From Arthrobacter sp. 135MFCol5.1 (lineage in GTDB: Bacteria > Actinomycetota > Actinomycetes > Actinomycetales > Micrococcaceae): DNA of 64,000 bases. The stretch's first letter is position 1; every line of letters starts with the position of its first letter. This document shows, piece by piece, positions 1-10,073 of this stretch. Under the pieces are notes generated by a model, which saw nothing but the letters and a program-made list of their open reading frames with translations, was not told where the DNA came from and did no database searches. The stretch spans positions 1 to 64,000 of the forward strand of contig NZ_KB895456.1 of the NCBI RefSeq assembly GCF_000374865.1, given 5' to 3'. The translations under genes were made by a program, and so were the position numbers.

Positions 1-25
1 TGAACTGGTCCCCGAAAGTTGGACT
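1..25 (+). repeat. IS3-type terminal inverted repeat at the window edge
   Basis: The first 25 bases (beginning TGAACTGGTCCCCGAAAG) match the reverse complement of 2179-2203 at 24 of 25 positions. The outer tip is base 1 and the repeat points inward to the right, the orientation expected for the opposite end of the element whose other tip lies at 2203. No sequence to its left is visible, so a target duplication cannot be tested. Confidence 0.75.
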
Positions 26-72
26 CGTAAATGTGCGAACTCCACGTTAGCGGCTAGTGTCGGCTTTTCACG

Positions 73-104
73 GAAGTCCCCGTCCCACTCGGGACGGGGA
101 CTTC
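73..104 (-). terminator. Perfect 14-bp hairpin downstream of the lipoprotein gene
   Basis: Arms 73-86 and 91-104 are perfectly complementary (GAAGTCCCCGTCCC and its complement) around a four-base loop. It lies just past the stop of the minus-strand lipoprotein gene and probably ends its transcript. The T-tract is weak on either strand. Confidence 0.65.
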
Positions 105-133
105 TTCGTCGTCAAAGTCATGCCCGCCGTGAC

Positions 134-595
134 TCAGGCAGAGTCATCACCGCTGAGGCGGACCAGGGCAGTTCTGGGACGACCTGTGGAGGCCCCAAAG
201 TTGACGTCGAAATCCTTAGCGAGAGGCTTTAGCACCACGAGCACCGCAGCGCCCGACGAGTCATTGACCTGTTGAATAACAGCTGCAGATTCCGAGGGAG
301 TTACGGAAAAGTCCGTGCCCTTTCGGCAGTCGTCAGTCAACAGGAGATAGACATTCCCCGACATGCTGGTGTGCTCCACAGGCTTGGTGCCCGGGAGCTC
401 GGCATGGTGGATGGAGGGAACTGCTCGTCCTCTGCTGATGACCTCGCCACAAAGCCACACCTGCGCTTGTTGATCAGTGGAGACCTCAGGGGCATTTGAT
501 GGTGTCGTATCGACTAATGAGCACGAGACCAGCCCAAGGCCGCTCAGTGTTGTAACCAGTCCTGCAAGACCGAGGACGAGCTTTGACCTGTTCAT
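134..595 (-). CDS. Small putative lipoprotein, unknown function
   Basis: This 153-residue protein has a basic N-terminus, a hydrophobic segment (about residues 6-24) and a lipobox ending LVSC, so it is probably exported and lipid-anchored at Cys25. The mature part is short, with further cysteines in VWLCGE and TDDCRKG, and resembles no family I can name. No clear Shine-Dalgarno precedes the ATG. The gene sits between the IS3-type repeat at 1-25 and the transposase genes, and its base composition looks less GC-rich than the chromosomal genes to the right. It may be a passenger of the element or a stranded genomic fragment. Confidence 0.6.
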   Translation of the reverse strand: MNRSKLVLGLAGLVTTLSGLGLVSCSLVDTTPSNAPEVSTDQQAQVWLCGEVISRGRAVPSIHHAELPGTKPVEHTSMSGNVYLLLTDDCRKGTDFSVTPSESAAVIQQVNDSSGAAVLVVLKPLAKDFDVNFGASTGRPRTALVRLSGDDSA

Positions 596-800
596 CTAGC
601 AGTAACCAGCGCAACGCGGACGTGCGGAATATCCATGTGCCCCTCCCCAGAAGGCCTCTATCCTGACACTGGTGCGATCCTCCTCCCTCCGAAGCCGTGA
701 CGCAAGGTCTCACTGTCGGAGAGAGTAGCCAGAGCAGGCTAAGCGTTTGCAGGGCTTAGCGATTCTGTCAGTGTCGGGTCAGCGATGGCTGCGAGTGGAC

Positions 801-1655
801 CTATGACGCAAGCATCTGAGCCCGGTACTGAACCGGGCTCCTCCCTTTGAGCGTGGTGGAGATTCTTTCGGTGTTGTACCAGTGGATGTATTCGTTCAGC
901 GCCGTGGTGAGTGCGTCGGTACTGAGGAAGCGGACACGGTGGAAGAGTTCCTCCTTGAGGTGCCCAAAGAAGTTTTCCATCACCGCGTTGTCGTAGCAGT
1001 TGGCTTTGCGGGACATGGATTGGACCGCACCGGCCTGCCCCAAGAGAGTGCGCCACGAGATGTGCTGGTACTGGAACCCCTGGTCGGAATGCACGAGCGG
1101 CTGCTGCCCAGGCTCCAGGCGTTCAAAGGCGCCACGCAACGAGTTGTTAGTCAGATCCAGGTTCGGGGATGTGCTGATGCTGTGGGAGATGATTTGCCGG
1201 TCGAAGAGGTCCATGACAGGCGAGAGGTAGAGCTTACGGTCTCCAACGCTGAACTCGGTCACGTCCGTGACCCACTTCTGGTTTGGGGCAGTGGCATCGA
1301 ACTTCCTGTTCAGGAGGTTCGGCGCGATCATGCCCGCCTCGCCTTGGTATGAGTTGTAGCGTTTCCTGCGCCGCACCTTGCAGAGCAGGCCGAGTGTCCG
1401 CATCAACTTCAGCACGGTCTTTTTGGCAACCGTCCAGCCAAGATTGAGCAGTTCACTGTGCACCCGCCGGTGCCCGTACCGCCCATGGTTCTTCTTAAAG
1501 ATGTCGCTGATGGACGCCTTGAGTTCCTCTTGCGGGTCAGCGGCTTGAAGGCGCGCCTGGTGGTAGAAAAACGTGGATCGTGCCAGGCCCGAGACCTGAA
1601 GAAGAAGCGGCAGCGGGAAGTCAGCCTTGAGGGCGATGAGGGCCTGGACCTTCAC
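801..1655 (-). CDS. IS3-family transposase OrfB (integrase core)
   Basis: The 284-residue protein is the catalytic part of an IS3-family (IS150-like) transposase. An HTH_21-like N-terminal region is followed by an rve integrase core. The DDE acidic residues are visible in WVTDVTEF, HSDQGFQY and DNAVMENFFGHLKEE. The start is a GTG that overlaps the orfA stop (GTGA), so OrfB is made by coupling or as an OrfAB frameshift product. The reading frame is intact, so the enzyme may be functional. It acts on the element's own terminal repeats. Confidence 0.92.
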   Translation of the reverse strand: MKVQALIALKADFPLPLLLQVSGLARSTFFYHQARLQAADPQEELKASISDIFKKNHGRYGHRRVHSELLNLGWTVAKKTVLKLMRTLGLLCKVRRRKRYNSYQGEAGMIAPNLLNRKFDATAPNQKWVTDVTEFSVGDRKLYLSPVMDLFDRQIISHSISTSPNLDLTNNSLRGAFERLEPGQQPLVHSDQGFQYQHISWRTLLGQAGAVQSMSRKANCYDNAVMENFFGHLKEELFHRVRFLSTDALTTALNEYIHWYNTERISTTLKGRSPVQYRAQMLAS

Positions 1656-2146
1656 CTTTGTTTTGGAGCCCTCAAGGCTCGCAATTTTCCCAGATACGCG
1701 ACTTGGGCCCGCAGGCGTTCGTTCTCCCGCCGTAGCCGTTCTAGCTCGGATACTTCGGCAGGCGGTGGGGAGTCAGGCTTCCGGGGTCTGCCCTTGGGCT
1801 TGGGGCGTAAGGCGTCCACGCCTTCACGACGGTAGGTACGCACCCACGACTTGAGTAGCAGGGCCGAAGATAAGCCGGCCTCTTCAGCCAAGGCCGGTGC
1901 AGTCTCACCCGCGAGGAACCGTTGCACCAGGGCGAGCTTGAATTCGAACGTGTACGACTGAGCAGGCTTCGTCACCAGCGCACCTTGACCATGGATCCTC
2001 CACCGCCGATACAGCCTCTTAACAGGCCCACGAGAGTCACGAGACACACCGAGCATGGTGGCGGTCGCCGTGTAAGCAAGGCCCTTCTCAAACCACGCTA
2101 CAGCCGTTGCGCGCTGATCGGCTGACAAAGAACTACTTGAACGCAA
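1652..2146 (-). CDS. IS3-family transposase OrfA (helix-turn-helix)
   Basis: The 164-residue protein has two helix-turn-helix segments: near the N-terminus (residues about 8-40, ADQRATAVAWFEKG) and around residues 75-110 (AEEAGLSSALLLKSWVRTYR). The C-terminus is coiled-coil-like and Arg/Leu-rich, as usual for IS3 OrfA proteins that bind the inverted repeats and provide the N-terminal half of OrfAB. The start is TTG, supported by GGGGAG five bases upstream. The Shine-Dalgarno lies just inside the right terminal repeat region. It precedes orfB with a four-base overlap. Confidence 0.88.
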   Translation of the reverse strand: MRSSSSLSADQRATAVAWFEKGLAYTATATMLGVSRDSRGPVKRLYRRWRIHGQGALVTKPAQSYTFEFKLALVQRFLAGETAPALAEEAGLSSALLLKSWVRTYRREGVDALRPKPKGRPRKPDSPPPAEVSELERLRRENERLRAQVAYLGKLRALRAPKQR

Positions 2147-2178
2147 AACTGCTCCCCGGAAGTCGAAACTGAATTTTC

Positions 2179-2203
2179 AGTCCAACTTTCGGGGAGCAGT
2201 TCA
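2179..2203 (-). repeat. Right terminal inverted repeat of the IS3 element
   Basis: Read on the minus strand this begins TGAACTGCTCCCCGAAAG, typical of IS150-like ends in actinobacteria, and it mirrors bases 1-25 with one mismatch. The orfA Shine-Dalgarno follows about 25 bp inside it. Confidence 0.85.
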
Positions 2204-2244
2204 CATGGCGCCCCGGGGCCCTGGTATCCGTTTCCGGATGCGGA

Positions 2245-3282
2245 TCAGCTCTTGCGGGCGTAGCCCTCCCACTTGCTGGCTTGGTGCTCGCCATCCACGA
2301 AGCGGATGGTTCCCGACTTTGAACGCATCACGATGGACTGGGTCAGGACCTTGTCCTTGGAGTAGCGGACGCCCTTGAGCAGGTCTCCGTCGGTGATGCC
2401 CGTCGCGGCGAAGTAGCAGTTGTCGCTGGAGACGAGGTCATTGGTGGAAAGCACGCGCTCCAGGTCGTGGCCGGCGTCGATGGCCTTCTGCTTCTCTTCG
2501 TCGCTGGTGGGCCAGAGGCGGCCCTGGATGACGCCGCCGAGGGACTTGATGGCGCAGGCGGCCACGATGCCCTCAGGGGTACCGCCGATGCCCATCAGGG
2601 CGTCCACGCCGGTGCCGGAGCGGGCCGCCGCGATGGCCCCGGCAACGTCGCCGTCCATGATGAATTTGGTGCGCGCGCCGGCTTCGCGGATTTCCTCCAC
2701 CAGCGGGCGGTGCCGGTCCCGGTCCAGGATCATGACGTTGAGCTGGTTCACCTTCACGCCCTTGGCCTTGGCGATCAGGTGCAGGTTCTGCTTGACCGGC
2801 AGGCGCAGGTCAACCATGTCCGCCGCTTCGGGACCGGTGACGAGCTTTTCCATGTAGAACACGGCGGAGGGGTCGAACATGGAGCCCCGCTCGGCGACGG
2901 CCAGGACGGCCAGCGCATTGTTGATGCCCAGGGCGGTCAGCCGTGTTCCATCAATGGGGTCCACGGCCACGTCTACCTCGGGGCCGGTGCCGTCGCCGAC
3001 GCGTTCGCCGTTGAACAGCATGGGGGCTTCGTCTTTTTCACCTTCGCCGATGACCACAACGCCGTTGAAGTGAACCGTCTGCAGGAAGGAGCGCATGGCA
3101 TCGACGGCCGCACCGTCAGCGGTGTTCTTGTCGCCGAAGCCAACCCAGTGGCCGCCGGCAATGGCCGCGGCCTCGGTGACGCGGACGAGTTCAAGGGCAA
3201 GGTTGCGGTCCGGCTCGTCGTGGCCCACCGCAAGGGACGGTGAAATCGTGGAGTACTTCTGGGTCATGGACGCTGGTGACAC
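2245..3282 (-). CDS. glpX: Class II fructose-1,6-bisphosphatase
   Basis: GlpX hydrolyses fructose 1,6-bisphosphate to fructose 6-phosphate in gluconeogenesis and is the usual FBPase of actinobacteria. The 345-residue protein shows the family metal-site motifs IGEGEKDEAPML (about residues 78-89) and DPIDGTRLT (108-116) and the GIGGTPEGI segment. The GTG start at 3282 is preceded by AAGAGG five bases upstream; an ATG five codons further in lacks a good ribosome site. It is divergent from the DUF4245 gene. The IS element is inserted immediately downstream and may have separated glpX from its terminator. Confidence 0.96.
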   Translation of the reverse strand: MSPASMTQKYSTISPSLAVGHDEPDRNLALELVRVTEAAAIAGGHWVGFGDKNTADGAAVDAMRSFLQTVHFNGVVVIGEGEKDEAPMLFNGERVGDGTGPEVDVAVDPIDGTRLTALGINNALAVLAVAERGSMFDPSAVFYMEKLVTGPEAADMVDLRLPVKQNLHLIAKAKGVKVNQLNVMILDRDRHRPLVEEIREAGARTKFIMDGDVAGAIAAARSGTGVDALMGIGGTPEGIVAACAIKSLGGVIQGRLWPTSDEEKQKAIDAGHDLERVLSTNDLVSSDNCYFAATGITDGDLLKGVRYSKDKVLTQSIVMRSKSGTIRFVDGEHQASKWEGYARKS

Positions 3283-3492
3283 GTGAACCTCTTCTTCGAG
3301 TGGCGATCATTGAACCCGCTTGCCGGTGCAGCAGAGCGGTGATTCCTCTGGTACCGATCATAGTCGCGGCGCCGCTCGGCGGGCGGCCCATGACGCTGCG
3401 GCGCAATGTGCCCGGACATCCGCCTCCGCGGCCTGCTGACCCCCGAATGGAACTACGGCTCCGGGATGGGCGACTATAGAGAAGTGAATGAC

Positions 3493-4173
3493 ATGCAGGA
3501 AGCCACCAGCCCCAATTCCGGCCAGGCACAGCCCGAGGGCCGGCCCGAGGCAGCAAAGGCCGGTGCGGAAACCCCCGTAAAGCCCGTCATTCCGGCGGCG
3601 GCCGCCAAACGGGCCAACGCCTCGGTGATCGGAATGATCATTGCCCTGGTCCTCAGCATTGCCGCGTTCCTGCCCGTGGTCCTCATGAACCCGCAACCGA
3701 AAAGTGACGGCTACCGGCCGGACATCGACGTCGCGTCGGTGGCCCGGAACGCCGCGGATGTGGCCGGATTCACACCCGTCGCACCGGATACCGGCAACGC
3801 CTTCCGCGCCAACTACGCGCGGTGGGAGGCCGGGACGGGCAGCGGCGTGCCCACGTGGGAAGTCGGCTACCTGACGCCCAAGACCTCATTCATCGCCCTC
3901 GTACAGACCAAGAGTTCCAACCCCACCTGGCTCCTCCAGCAGACCAAGAACGCCCCCGTCACGGGTACCCGGAACGCCGGCGGCCAGGACTGGGAACTGC
4001 GTGACACCGGCAAGGGCGAAAAGTCGATGATCCTGAACTACCGTGGCAGCACCGTCATCCTCTCCGGCGCCGCCCAACTGGACGAATTCTCCACGCTGGC
4101 GGCCGCCGTCGTGACCTCCCTGGACAGCAGCCCGGCCGTCACAGTTTCACCCTTGGCGGCCCCCACGCCGTAA
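3493..4173 (+). CDS. DUF4245 membrane-anchored protein
   Basis: A Pro/Ala-rich cytoplasmic N-terminus is followed by one membrane segment (VIGMIIALVLSIAAFLPVV, roughly residues 39-57) and a C-terminal domain of about 160 residues, the layout of actinobacterial DUF4245 proteins. The function is unknown. I prefer the ATG at 3493 (AGAGAAG eight bases upstream); a GTG at 3484 is possible, and a -10-like TATAGA at 3475-3480 makes any leader very short. It lies nine bases before the carbonic anhydrase gene. Confidence 0.82.
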   Translation: MQEATSPNSGQAQPEGRPEAAKAGAETPVKPVIPAAAAKRANASVIGMIIALVLSIAAFLPVVLMNPQPKSDGYRPDIDVASVARNAADVAGFTPVAPDTGNAFRANYARWEAGTGSGVPTWEVGYLTPKTSFIALVQTKSSNPTWLLQQTKNAPVTGTRNAGGQDWELRDTGKGEKSMILNYRGSTVILSGAAQLDEFSTLAAAVVTSLDSSPAVTVSPLAAPTP

Positions 4174-4176
4174 GGT
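4171..4176 (+). promoter_or_regulatory. -10-like TAAGGT six bases before the carbonic anhydrase GTG
   Basis: The hexamer TAAGGT, which includes the TAA stop of the upstream gene, ends exactly six bases before the GTG at 4183. This matches the leaderless pattern seen elsewhere in the window. The overlapping AAGGTGGGG could instead act as a Shine-Dalgarno, so the call is tentative. Confidence 0.4.
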
Positions 4177-4182
4177 GGGGCC

Positions 4183-4797
4183 GTGACGACTAACCTGACC
4201 CCTGCACTGGCCTGGCGCCGCCTGCGCGAAGGCAACGAACGTTTCGTAAACGGCGAGTCCTCCCATCCGAACCAGAACGCATCCCGCCGCTCATCGCTGG
4301 TGGAGACGCAGAATCCGTTCGCGGTGATCTTCGGCTGCTCCGACTCCCGGCTCGCGGCGGAAATCATCTTCGACGTCGGCCTGGGCGACGTCTTCGTGGT
4401 CCGCACCGCCGGCCAAGTGATCGACGACGCCGTCCTGGGCTCCCTGGAGTACAGCGTGGGAGTGCTCAACGTGCCCCTGATTGTCATCCTCGGCCACGAC
4501 AGCTGCGGCGCCGTGACAGCCACCAAGGACGCCGTGGAGACCGGCGAGATGCCGGCAGGCTTCATCCGCGACCTCGTCGAGCGCATCACGCCCTCTGTCC
4601 TGACCTCGCTGCGCAACGACCAGCACGAGGTCAACGACATGGTGGTGGAGCACGTCAAGCAGACCTCGCAGCGCCTGGCGGACAGCTCCCGTGTGATTTC
4701 CGACGCAATCGAGGGCGGCCGCACCGCCGTCGTCGGCCTTTCCTACCGCTTGGCGGAAGGCCGCGCTGACCTGGTTTACGGAATCGGCGAGCTGTAG
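4183..4797 (+). CDS. Beta-class carbonic anhydrase
   Basis: This cytoplasmic zinc enzyme interconverts CO2 and bicarbonate. Beta-class motifs are clear in the 204-residue product: GCSDSR (Cys52, Asp54, Arg56) and GHDSCG (His105, Cys108) supply the zinc ligands and the Asp-Arg dyad. The length is typical. It starts with GTG nine bases after the DUF4245 stop, so the two are probably co-transcribed, although a -10-like hexamer right before it may also give a leaderless transcript. A good hairpin follows. Confidence 0.95.
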   Translation: MTTNLTPALAWRRLREGNERFVNGESSHPNQNASRRSSLVETQNPFAVIFGCSDSRLAAEIIFDVGLGDVFVVRTAGQVIDDAVLGSLEYSVGVLNVPLIVILGHDSCGAVTATKDAVETGEMPAGFIRDLVERITPSVLTSLRNDQHEVNDMVVEHVKQTSQRLADSSRVISDAIEGGRTAVVGLSYRLAEGRADLVYGIGEL

Positions 4798-4807
4798 CCA
4801 CACCGCC

Positions 4808-4842
4808 AAGGGGGCTGCACGGGACCTCCGTGCGGCCCCCTT
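4808..4842 (+). terminator. Terminator hairpin after the carbonic anhydrase gene
   Basis: AAGGGGGC pairs with GCCCCCTT and GCACGG with CCGTGC around a five-base loop, with one wobble position. A TTTT run follows at 4848-4851. It separates this gene from fumC. Confidence 0.75.
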
Positions 4843-4849
4843 AACGGTT

Positions 4850-4878
4850 TTCGATGGGGCCCCTGATCGCCATAAGCT
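4850..4878 (+). promoter_or_regulatory. Probable fumC promoter, leaderless
   Basis: A -35-like TTCGAT (4850-4855), a 17-base spacer and a -10-like TAAGCT (4873-4878) are followed by six bases and then the ATG at 4885. No Shine-Dalgarno is present, which suggests a transcript that begins at the start codon. Confidence 0.5.
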
Positions 4879-4884
4879 AGCCCC

Positions 4885-6312
4885 ATGACTTCCACTGAAG
4901 AGTTCCGCATTGAACATGACACGATGGGCGAAGTCCGCGTCCCCGTGAACGCACTGTACCGCGCGCAGACGCAGCGGGCAGTGGAGAACTTCCCCATTTC
5001 CGGCAAGACCCTGGAACGCACCCACATTGAGGCGCTGGCCCGGGTCAAGAAGGCTGCCGCCCAGGCCAACGCAGAACTGGGCGTGCTCGACGGCGAGCTG
5101 GCCAAGGCGATTGCAGACGCTGCCGACGAGGTGGCCGCCGGCAAGTACGACGGCGACTTCCCCATCGACGTTTTCCAGACCGGCTCCGGCACCTCCTCGA
5201 ACATGAACACCAACGAGGTCCTGGCAGAGCTGGCCACCCGCGCCCTGAAGGCTGCCGGCAGTGACAAGGTGGTCCACCCGAACGACCACGTCAACGCTTC
5301 ACAGTCCTCCAACGACGTGTTTCCCACCTCGGTCCACGTCGCCGCCACCTCCGCGCTGATCAACGACCTGATCCCCGCACTGGGCTACCTGGCCGAGTCG
5401 CTGGAGCGCAAGGCCGTCGAGTTCAAGGACGTGGTCAAGTCCGGCCGCACCCACCTCATGGACGCCACCCCGGTCACCCTGGGCCAGGAGTTCGGCGGCT
5501 ACGCCGCGCAGGTGCGCTACGGCATCGAGCGGATCAACGCCTCGCTCCCACGCGTCGCCGAGGTTCCGCTGGGCGGTACCGCCGTGGGGACCGGCATCAA
5601 CACCCCCGCAGGCTTCCCGGAGCGCGTCATCGAACTGCTCGCCACGGACACCGGCCTGCCGCTGACCGAGGCGCGCGACCACTTCGAAGCACAGGCAAAC
5701 CGCGACGGCCTGATCGAAGCCTCCAGCCAGCTGCGCAACATCGCCATCTCCTTCATGAAGATCAACAACGACCTCCGCTGGATGGGCTCGGGCCCCAATA
5801 CCGGCCTCGGCGAAATCGCCATCCCGGACCTGCAGCCGGGCTCCTCCATCATGCCGGGCAAGGTCAACCCGGTCATCTGCGAGGCGTCCATCATGGTGGC
5901 AGCCCAGGTCATCGGCAACGACACCGCCATCGCCTGGTCCGGTACCAACGGCGCGTTTGAACTCAACGTGGGCATCCCGGTCATGGCCGCCAACCTGCTT
6001 GAGTCCATCCGGCTGCTGGCCAACACCAGCCGGGTCATGGCGGACAAGATGATCGACGGCATCACCGCCAACGTGGAGCGCGCCCGCTTCCTCGCCGAGG
6101 CTTCCCCGTCCATCGTCACCCCGCTGAACAAGTACATCGGCTACGAGAACGCCGCCAAGATCGCCAAGACCGCCGTCAAGGAGGGCCTGACCATCCGCCA
6201 GGCCACCGAGCAGCTTGGCTTCGTCGGCGACGGCGACGGCAAGGTGTCAGAGGCAGACCTGGACAAGGCCCTGGACGTCACCACCATGACGGCTCCGGCG
6301 CACAAGGCATAA
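4885..6312 (+). CDS. fumC: Class II fumarate hydratase
   Basis: FumC catalyses the reversible hydration of fumarate to malate in the TCA cycle and acts as a cytoplasmic homotetramer. The 475-residue protein carries the fumarase/aspartase signature [11 protein letters not shown] (319-329), the substrate segment [12 protein letters not shown] (101-112) and [10 protein letters not shown] around residues 188-197. The succinate dehydrogenase that precedes it in the cycle is encoded in the same window at 54064-57601. No Shine-Dalgarno is seen; the start appears leaderless. A strong terminator follows. Confidence 0.97.
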   Translation: MTSTEEFRIEHDTMGEVRVPVNALYRAQTQRAVENFPISGKTLERTHIEALARVKKAAAQANAELGVLDGELAKAIADAADEVAAGKYDGDFPIDVFQTGSGTSSNMNTNEVLAELATRALKAAGSDKVVHPNDHVNASQSSNDVFPTSVHVAATSALINDLIPALGYLAESLERKAVEFKDVVKSGRTHLMDATPVTLGQEFGGYAAQVRYGIERINASLPRVAEVPLGGTAVGTGINTPAGFPERVIELLATDTGLPLTEARDHFEAQANRDGLIEASSQLRNIAISFMKINNDLRWMGSGPNTGLGEIAIPDLQPGSSIMPGKVNPVICEASIMVAAQVIGNDTAIAWSGTNGAFELNVGIPVMAANLLESIRLLANTSRVMADKMIDGITANVERARFLAEASPSIVTPLNKYIGYENAAKIAKTAVKEGLTIRQATEQLGFVGDGDGKVSEADLDKALDVTTMTAPAHKA

Positions 6313-6326
6313 CCCGCCGCAGCGTC

Positions 6327-6372
6327 CGACGGCGGCCGGCACCTTTCGCAGGAAAGGTACCGGCCGCCGTCG
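6327..6372 (+). terminator. Strong hairpin terminator after fumC
   Basis: A 13-bp perfect outer stem (6327-6339 with 6360-6372) and a 7-bp inner stem ACCTTTC/GAAAGGT enclose a GCAG loop. It is followed by a short T-rich stretch, CGTTTA. Confidence 0.8.
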
Positions 6373-6405
6373 TCCGTTTAAGCCCCTGCCGGCTCCCAGA
6401 AAAAC

Positions 6406-6434
6406 TTGCACTTGTTTTCACTTAGTGCAAAACT
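6406..6434 (+). promoter_or_regulatory. Promoter and probable autoregulatory operator of the TetR/MFS operon
   Basis: TTGCAC (6406-6411), a 17-base spacer and AAAACT (6429-6434) form a promoter ending seven bases before the GTG start. Inverted half-sites TTGCACTT and AGTGCAA (6406-6413, 6424-6430) overlap it. The inner stretch TTTTCACT-T-AGTGCAAAA is nearly palindromic. This is the expected place for a TetR repressor to bind its own promoter. Confidence 0.6.
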
Positions 6435-6441
6435 TTACTTT

Positions 6442-8783
<2,342 letters not shown>

Positions 8784-8855
8784 CCGTCGTCGGACGCCTG
8801 GCGCAGCCGTGGCTGGCCGGGTGCCGGGCCTGGGCACCCAGGGCCGGCTGAGACC

Positions 8856-8896
8856 AACAGGGACGCCGCAATCTTGGGGGTTGCGGCGTCCCTGTT
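8856..8896 (+). terminator. 16-bp perfect-stem terminator after the MFS gene
   Basis: Arms 8856-8871 and 8881-8896 (AACAGGGACGCCGCAA and its complement) are perfectly complementary around a nine-base loop. The converging Nudix gene ends at 8953, so it can serve both strands. Confidence 0.8.
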
Positions 8897-8952
8897 CCGT
8901 ACCGCCAACCTGGCACCGGGCCCGGCCGGGAACGGGCAGGCCCCGAGCACCC

Positions 8953-9423
8953 CTACGGCTCGAAGTAGACGGCTCCTGCCGGCGTCAGCGCCTGACGGAT
9001 GCTGGTCAGGTGGCCCGGCATGAGCTCGGGAAGCTCGTCCAGTCCGAACCAGCCAACCGCCAGGGACTCGTCATCGTTCACCCTGGCGTCGCCGGACATG
9101 TAACGGCACAAGAACACGACGTCGAGGAATTCGCAGACGTCGCCGTTCGGGTAGGTCACCGGACCCACCGCCCCCACGGATACCACGCGTTCGGCTTCCG
9201 CCACCACGGCCGTTTCCTCAAAGATCTCCCGGACCAGGCCCCGGGCAGGCTGCTCCCCCGGGTCCAGCATCCCGCTGATCAGGGCCCACTGCCGGTTGTC
9301 CGCCCGCTGGGCCAGCAGGATCCTGCCCCCGTCATCGACCACCACGCCCCGGACGCCGGGAACCCAGAGGGGGTCGTTGCCGATCTTCTTGCGCAGTTTC
9401 AGAACGTATTCAGGTGCAGGCAT
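8953..9423 (-). CDS. Nudix hydrolase
   Basis: The 156-residue protein contains a Nudix box at residues 51-73 (GMLDPGEQPARGLVREIFEE then TAV). G51, E57, R65, E66, E69 and E70 are all present and bind the metal-nucleotide complex. The last consensus glycine is replaced by Ala72. Such enzymes cleave nucleoside diphosphates linked to another moiety; the substrate here cannot be named. A -10-like TAGGCT lies six bases before the ATG, so the mRNA is likely leaderless. Confidence 0.9.
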   Translation of the reverse strand: MPAPEYVLKLRKKIGNDPLWVPGVRGVVVDDGGRILLAQRADNRQWALISGMLDPGEQPARGLVREIFEETAVVAEAERVVSVGAVGPVTYPNGDVCEFLDVVFLCRYMSGDARVNDDESLAVGWFGLDELPELMPGHLTSIRQALTPAGAVYFEP

Positions 9424-9429
9424 AATGCC

Positions 9430-9435
9430 AGCCTA
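9430..9435 (-). promoter_or_regulatory. -10-like TAGGCT six bases before the Nudix gene ATG
   Basis: On the minus strand TAGGCT is followed by GGCATT and the ATG at 9423. There is no Shine-Dalgarno, which fits a leaderless start. Confidence 0.4.
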
Positions 9436-9467
9436 CCCAAGGCCAAAGACGTCCCAAGGCCTTAAAC

Positions 9468-10013
9468 CTACGCCGGCAGCAGCATGGCGGCCGCGGCCCC
9501 GGCAAGCATGAACGGGCCAAACGGTATGGCGGACTTCAGCGTTCCCCTGCGGGCCGCCAGGATCGCCAGCGACCACAGGCCGCCGAGCAGGAACGCGAGG
9601 AAGGTGCCGGCGAAGAGATGTCCCCAACTGAGGTAGCCAAGGTACATGCCCAGCACGCCCGCCAGCTTCACATCGCCGAATCCCATCCCGGGCGGATAGG
9701 CAAGGCGAAGGACGAAGTAGAAAAGCCAGAGGATCGCGGCCCCCGCCAGCACCCTGACAACAGGCATGATGGGGTTGCCGTTCGGATCCCCCGCGGCCGT
9801 CACCGCCCCGCCCCAGCCCGTCGCCGCTGCGGCCAGGAGAAGGAGTCCTGCCACGGCATAGGAGGGAAACACGATTCGGTTGGGCAGGAGATGGTGCCGG
9901 ACATCGATAACGGTGAGCCGCACAGCCATCACCACAAAGTAGAGGCAGGCGGCCAGCACCAGCCAGAAGGCCACGGGGGTGTACTGCCACAGGTCGCCCA
10001 GTCGTCCGATCAC
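9468..10013 (-). CDS. A24-family prepilin peptidase (short form)
   Basis: The 181-residue polytopic membrane protein has the two catalytic aspartates of A24 aspartic peptidases: Asp37 in VIDVRHHLLPNR and Asp114 in GFGDVKL. It lacks the N-methylating domain of PilD, as is usual for short TadV/CpaA-type enzymes that cut the leader of type IV or Flp pilins. No pilin or Tad assembly gene is seen in the window. The start is GTG at 10013. Confidence 0.88.
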   Translation of the reverse strand: MIGRLGDLWQYTPVAFWLVLAACLYFVVMAVRLTVIDVRHHLLPNRIVFPSYAVAGLLLLAAAATGWGGAVTAAGDPNGNPIMPVVRVLAGAAILWLFYFVLRLAYPPGMGFGDVKLAGVLGMYLGYLSWGHLFAGTFLAFLLGGLWSLAILAARRGTLKSAIPFGPFMLAGAAAAMLLPA

Positions 10014-10061
10014 CCCTCGGATGCTACTGGATCCGGCCGTACCGGCCGTAGCGCCGCCGCG

Positions 10062-10067
10062 TAAACT
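10062..10067 (+). promoter_or_regulatory. -10-like TAAACT six bases before the ATG at 10074
   Basis: TAAACT is followed by GTGGAT and then the ATG. The position favours the ATG at 10074 over the in-frame GTG at 10068, which would lie too close to the -10 to be on the transcript. Confidence 0.45.
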
Positions 10068-10073
10068 GTGGAT

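Larger units (their letters stand above)
801..2203 (-). mobile_element. IS3-family insertion sequence, left boundary uncertain
   Basis: orfA and orfB plus a terminal inverted repeat at 2179-2203 define an IS3/IS150-type element transcribed leftwards. The right tip is 41 bp past the glpX stop. Immediately after the orfB stop the sequence begins like the expected repeat (GTCCA) but then diverges, so no proper left end is found at 740-800. The only matching repeat is at 1-25, which would make a 2.2-kb unit that includes the lipoprotein gene. A small hairpin (738-744 with 754-760) lies just beyond orfB. Confidence 0.75.

Noticed and set aside
1640..1660. Programmed -1 frameshift heptamer between orfA and orfB
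   Set aside because: The sequence CCAAAACAAAGGTGA has no in-frame X XXY YYZ slippery site, so only the GTGA overlap is claimed.
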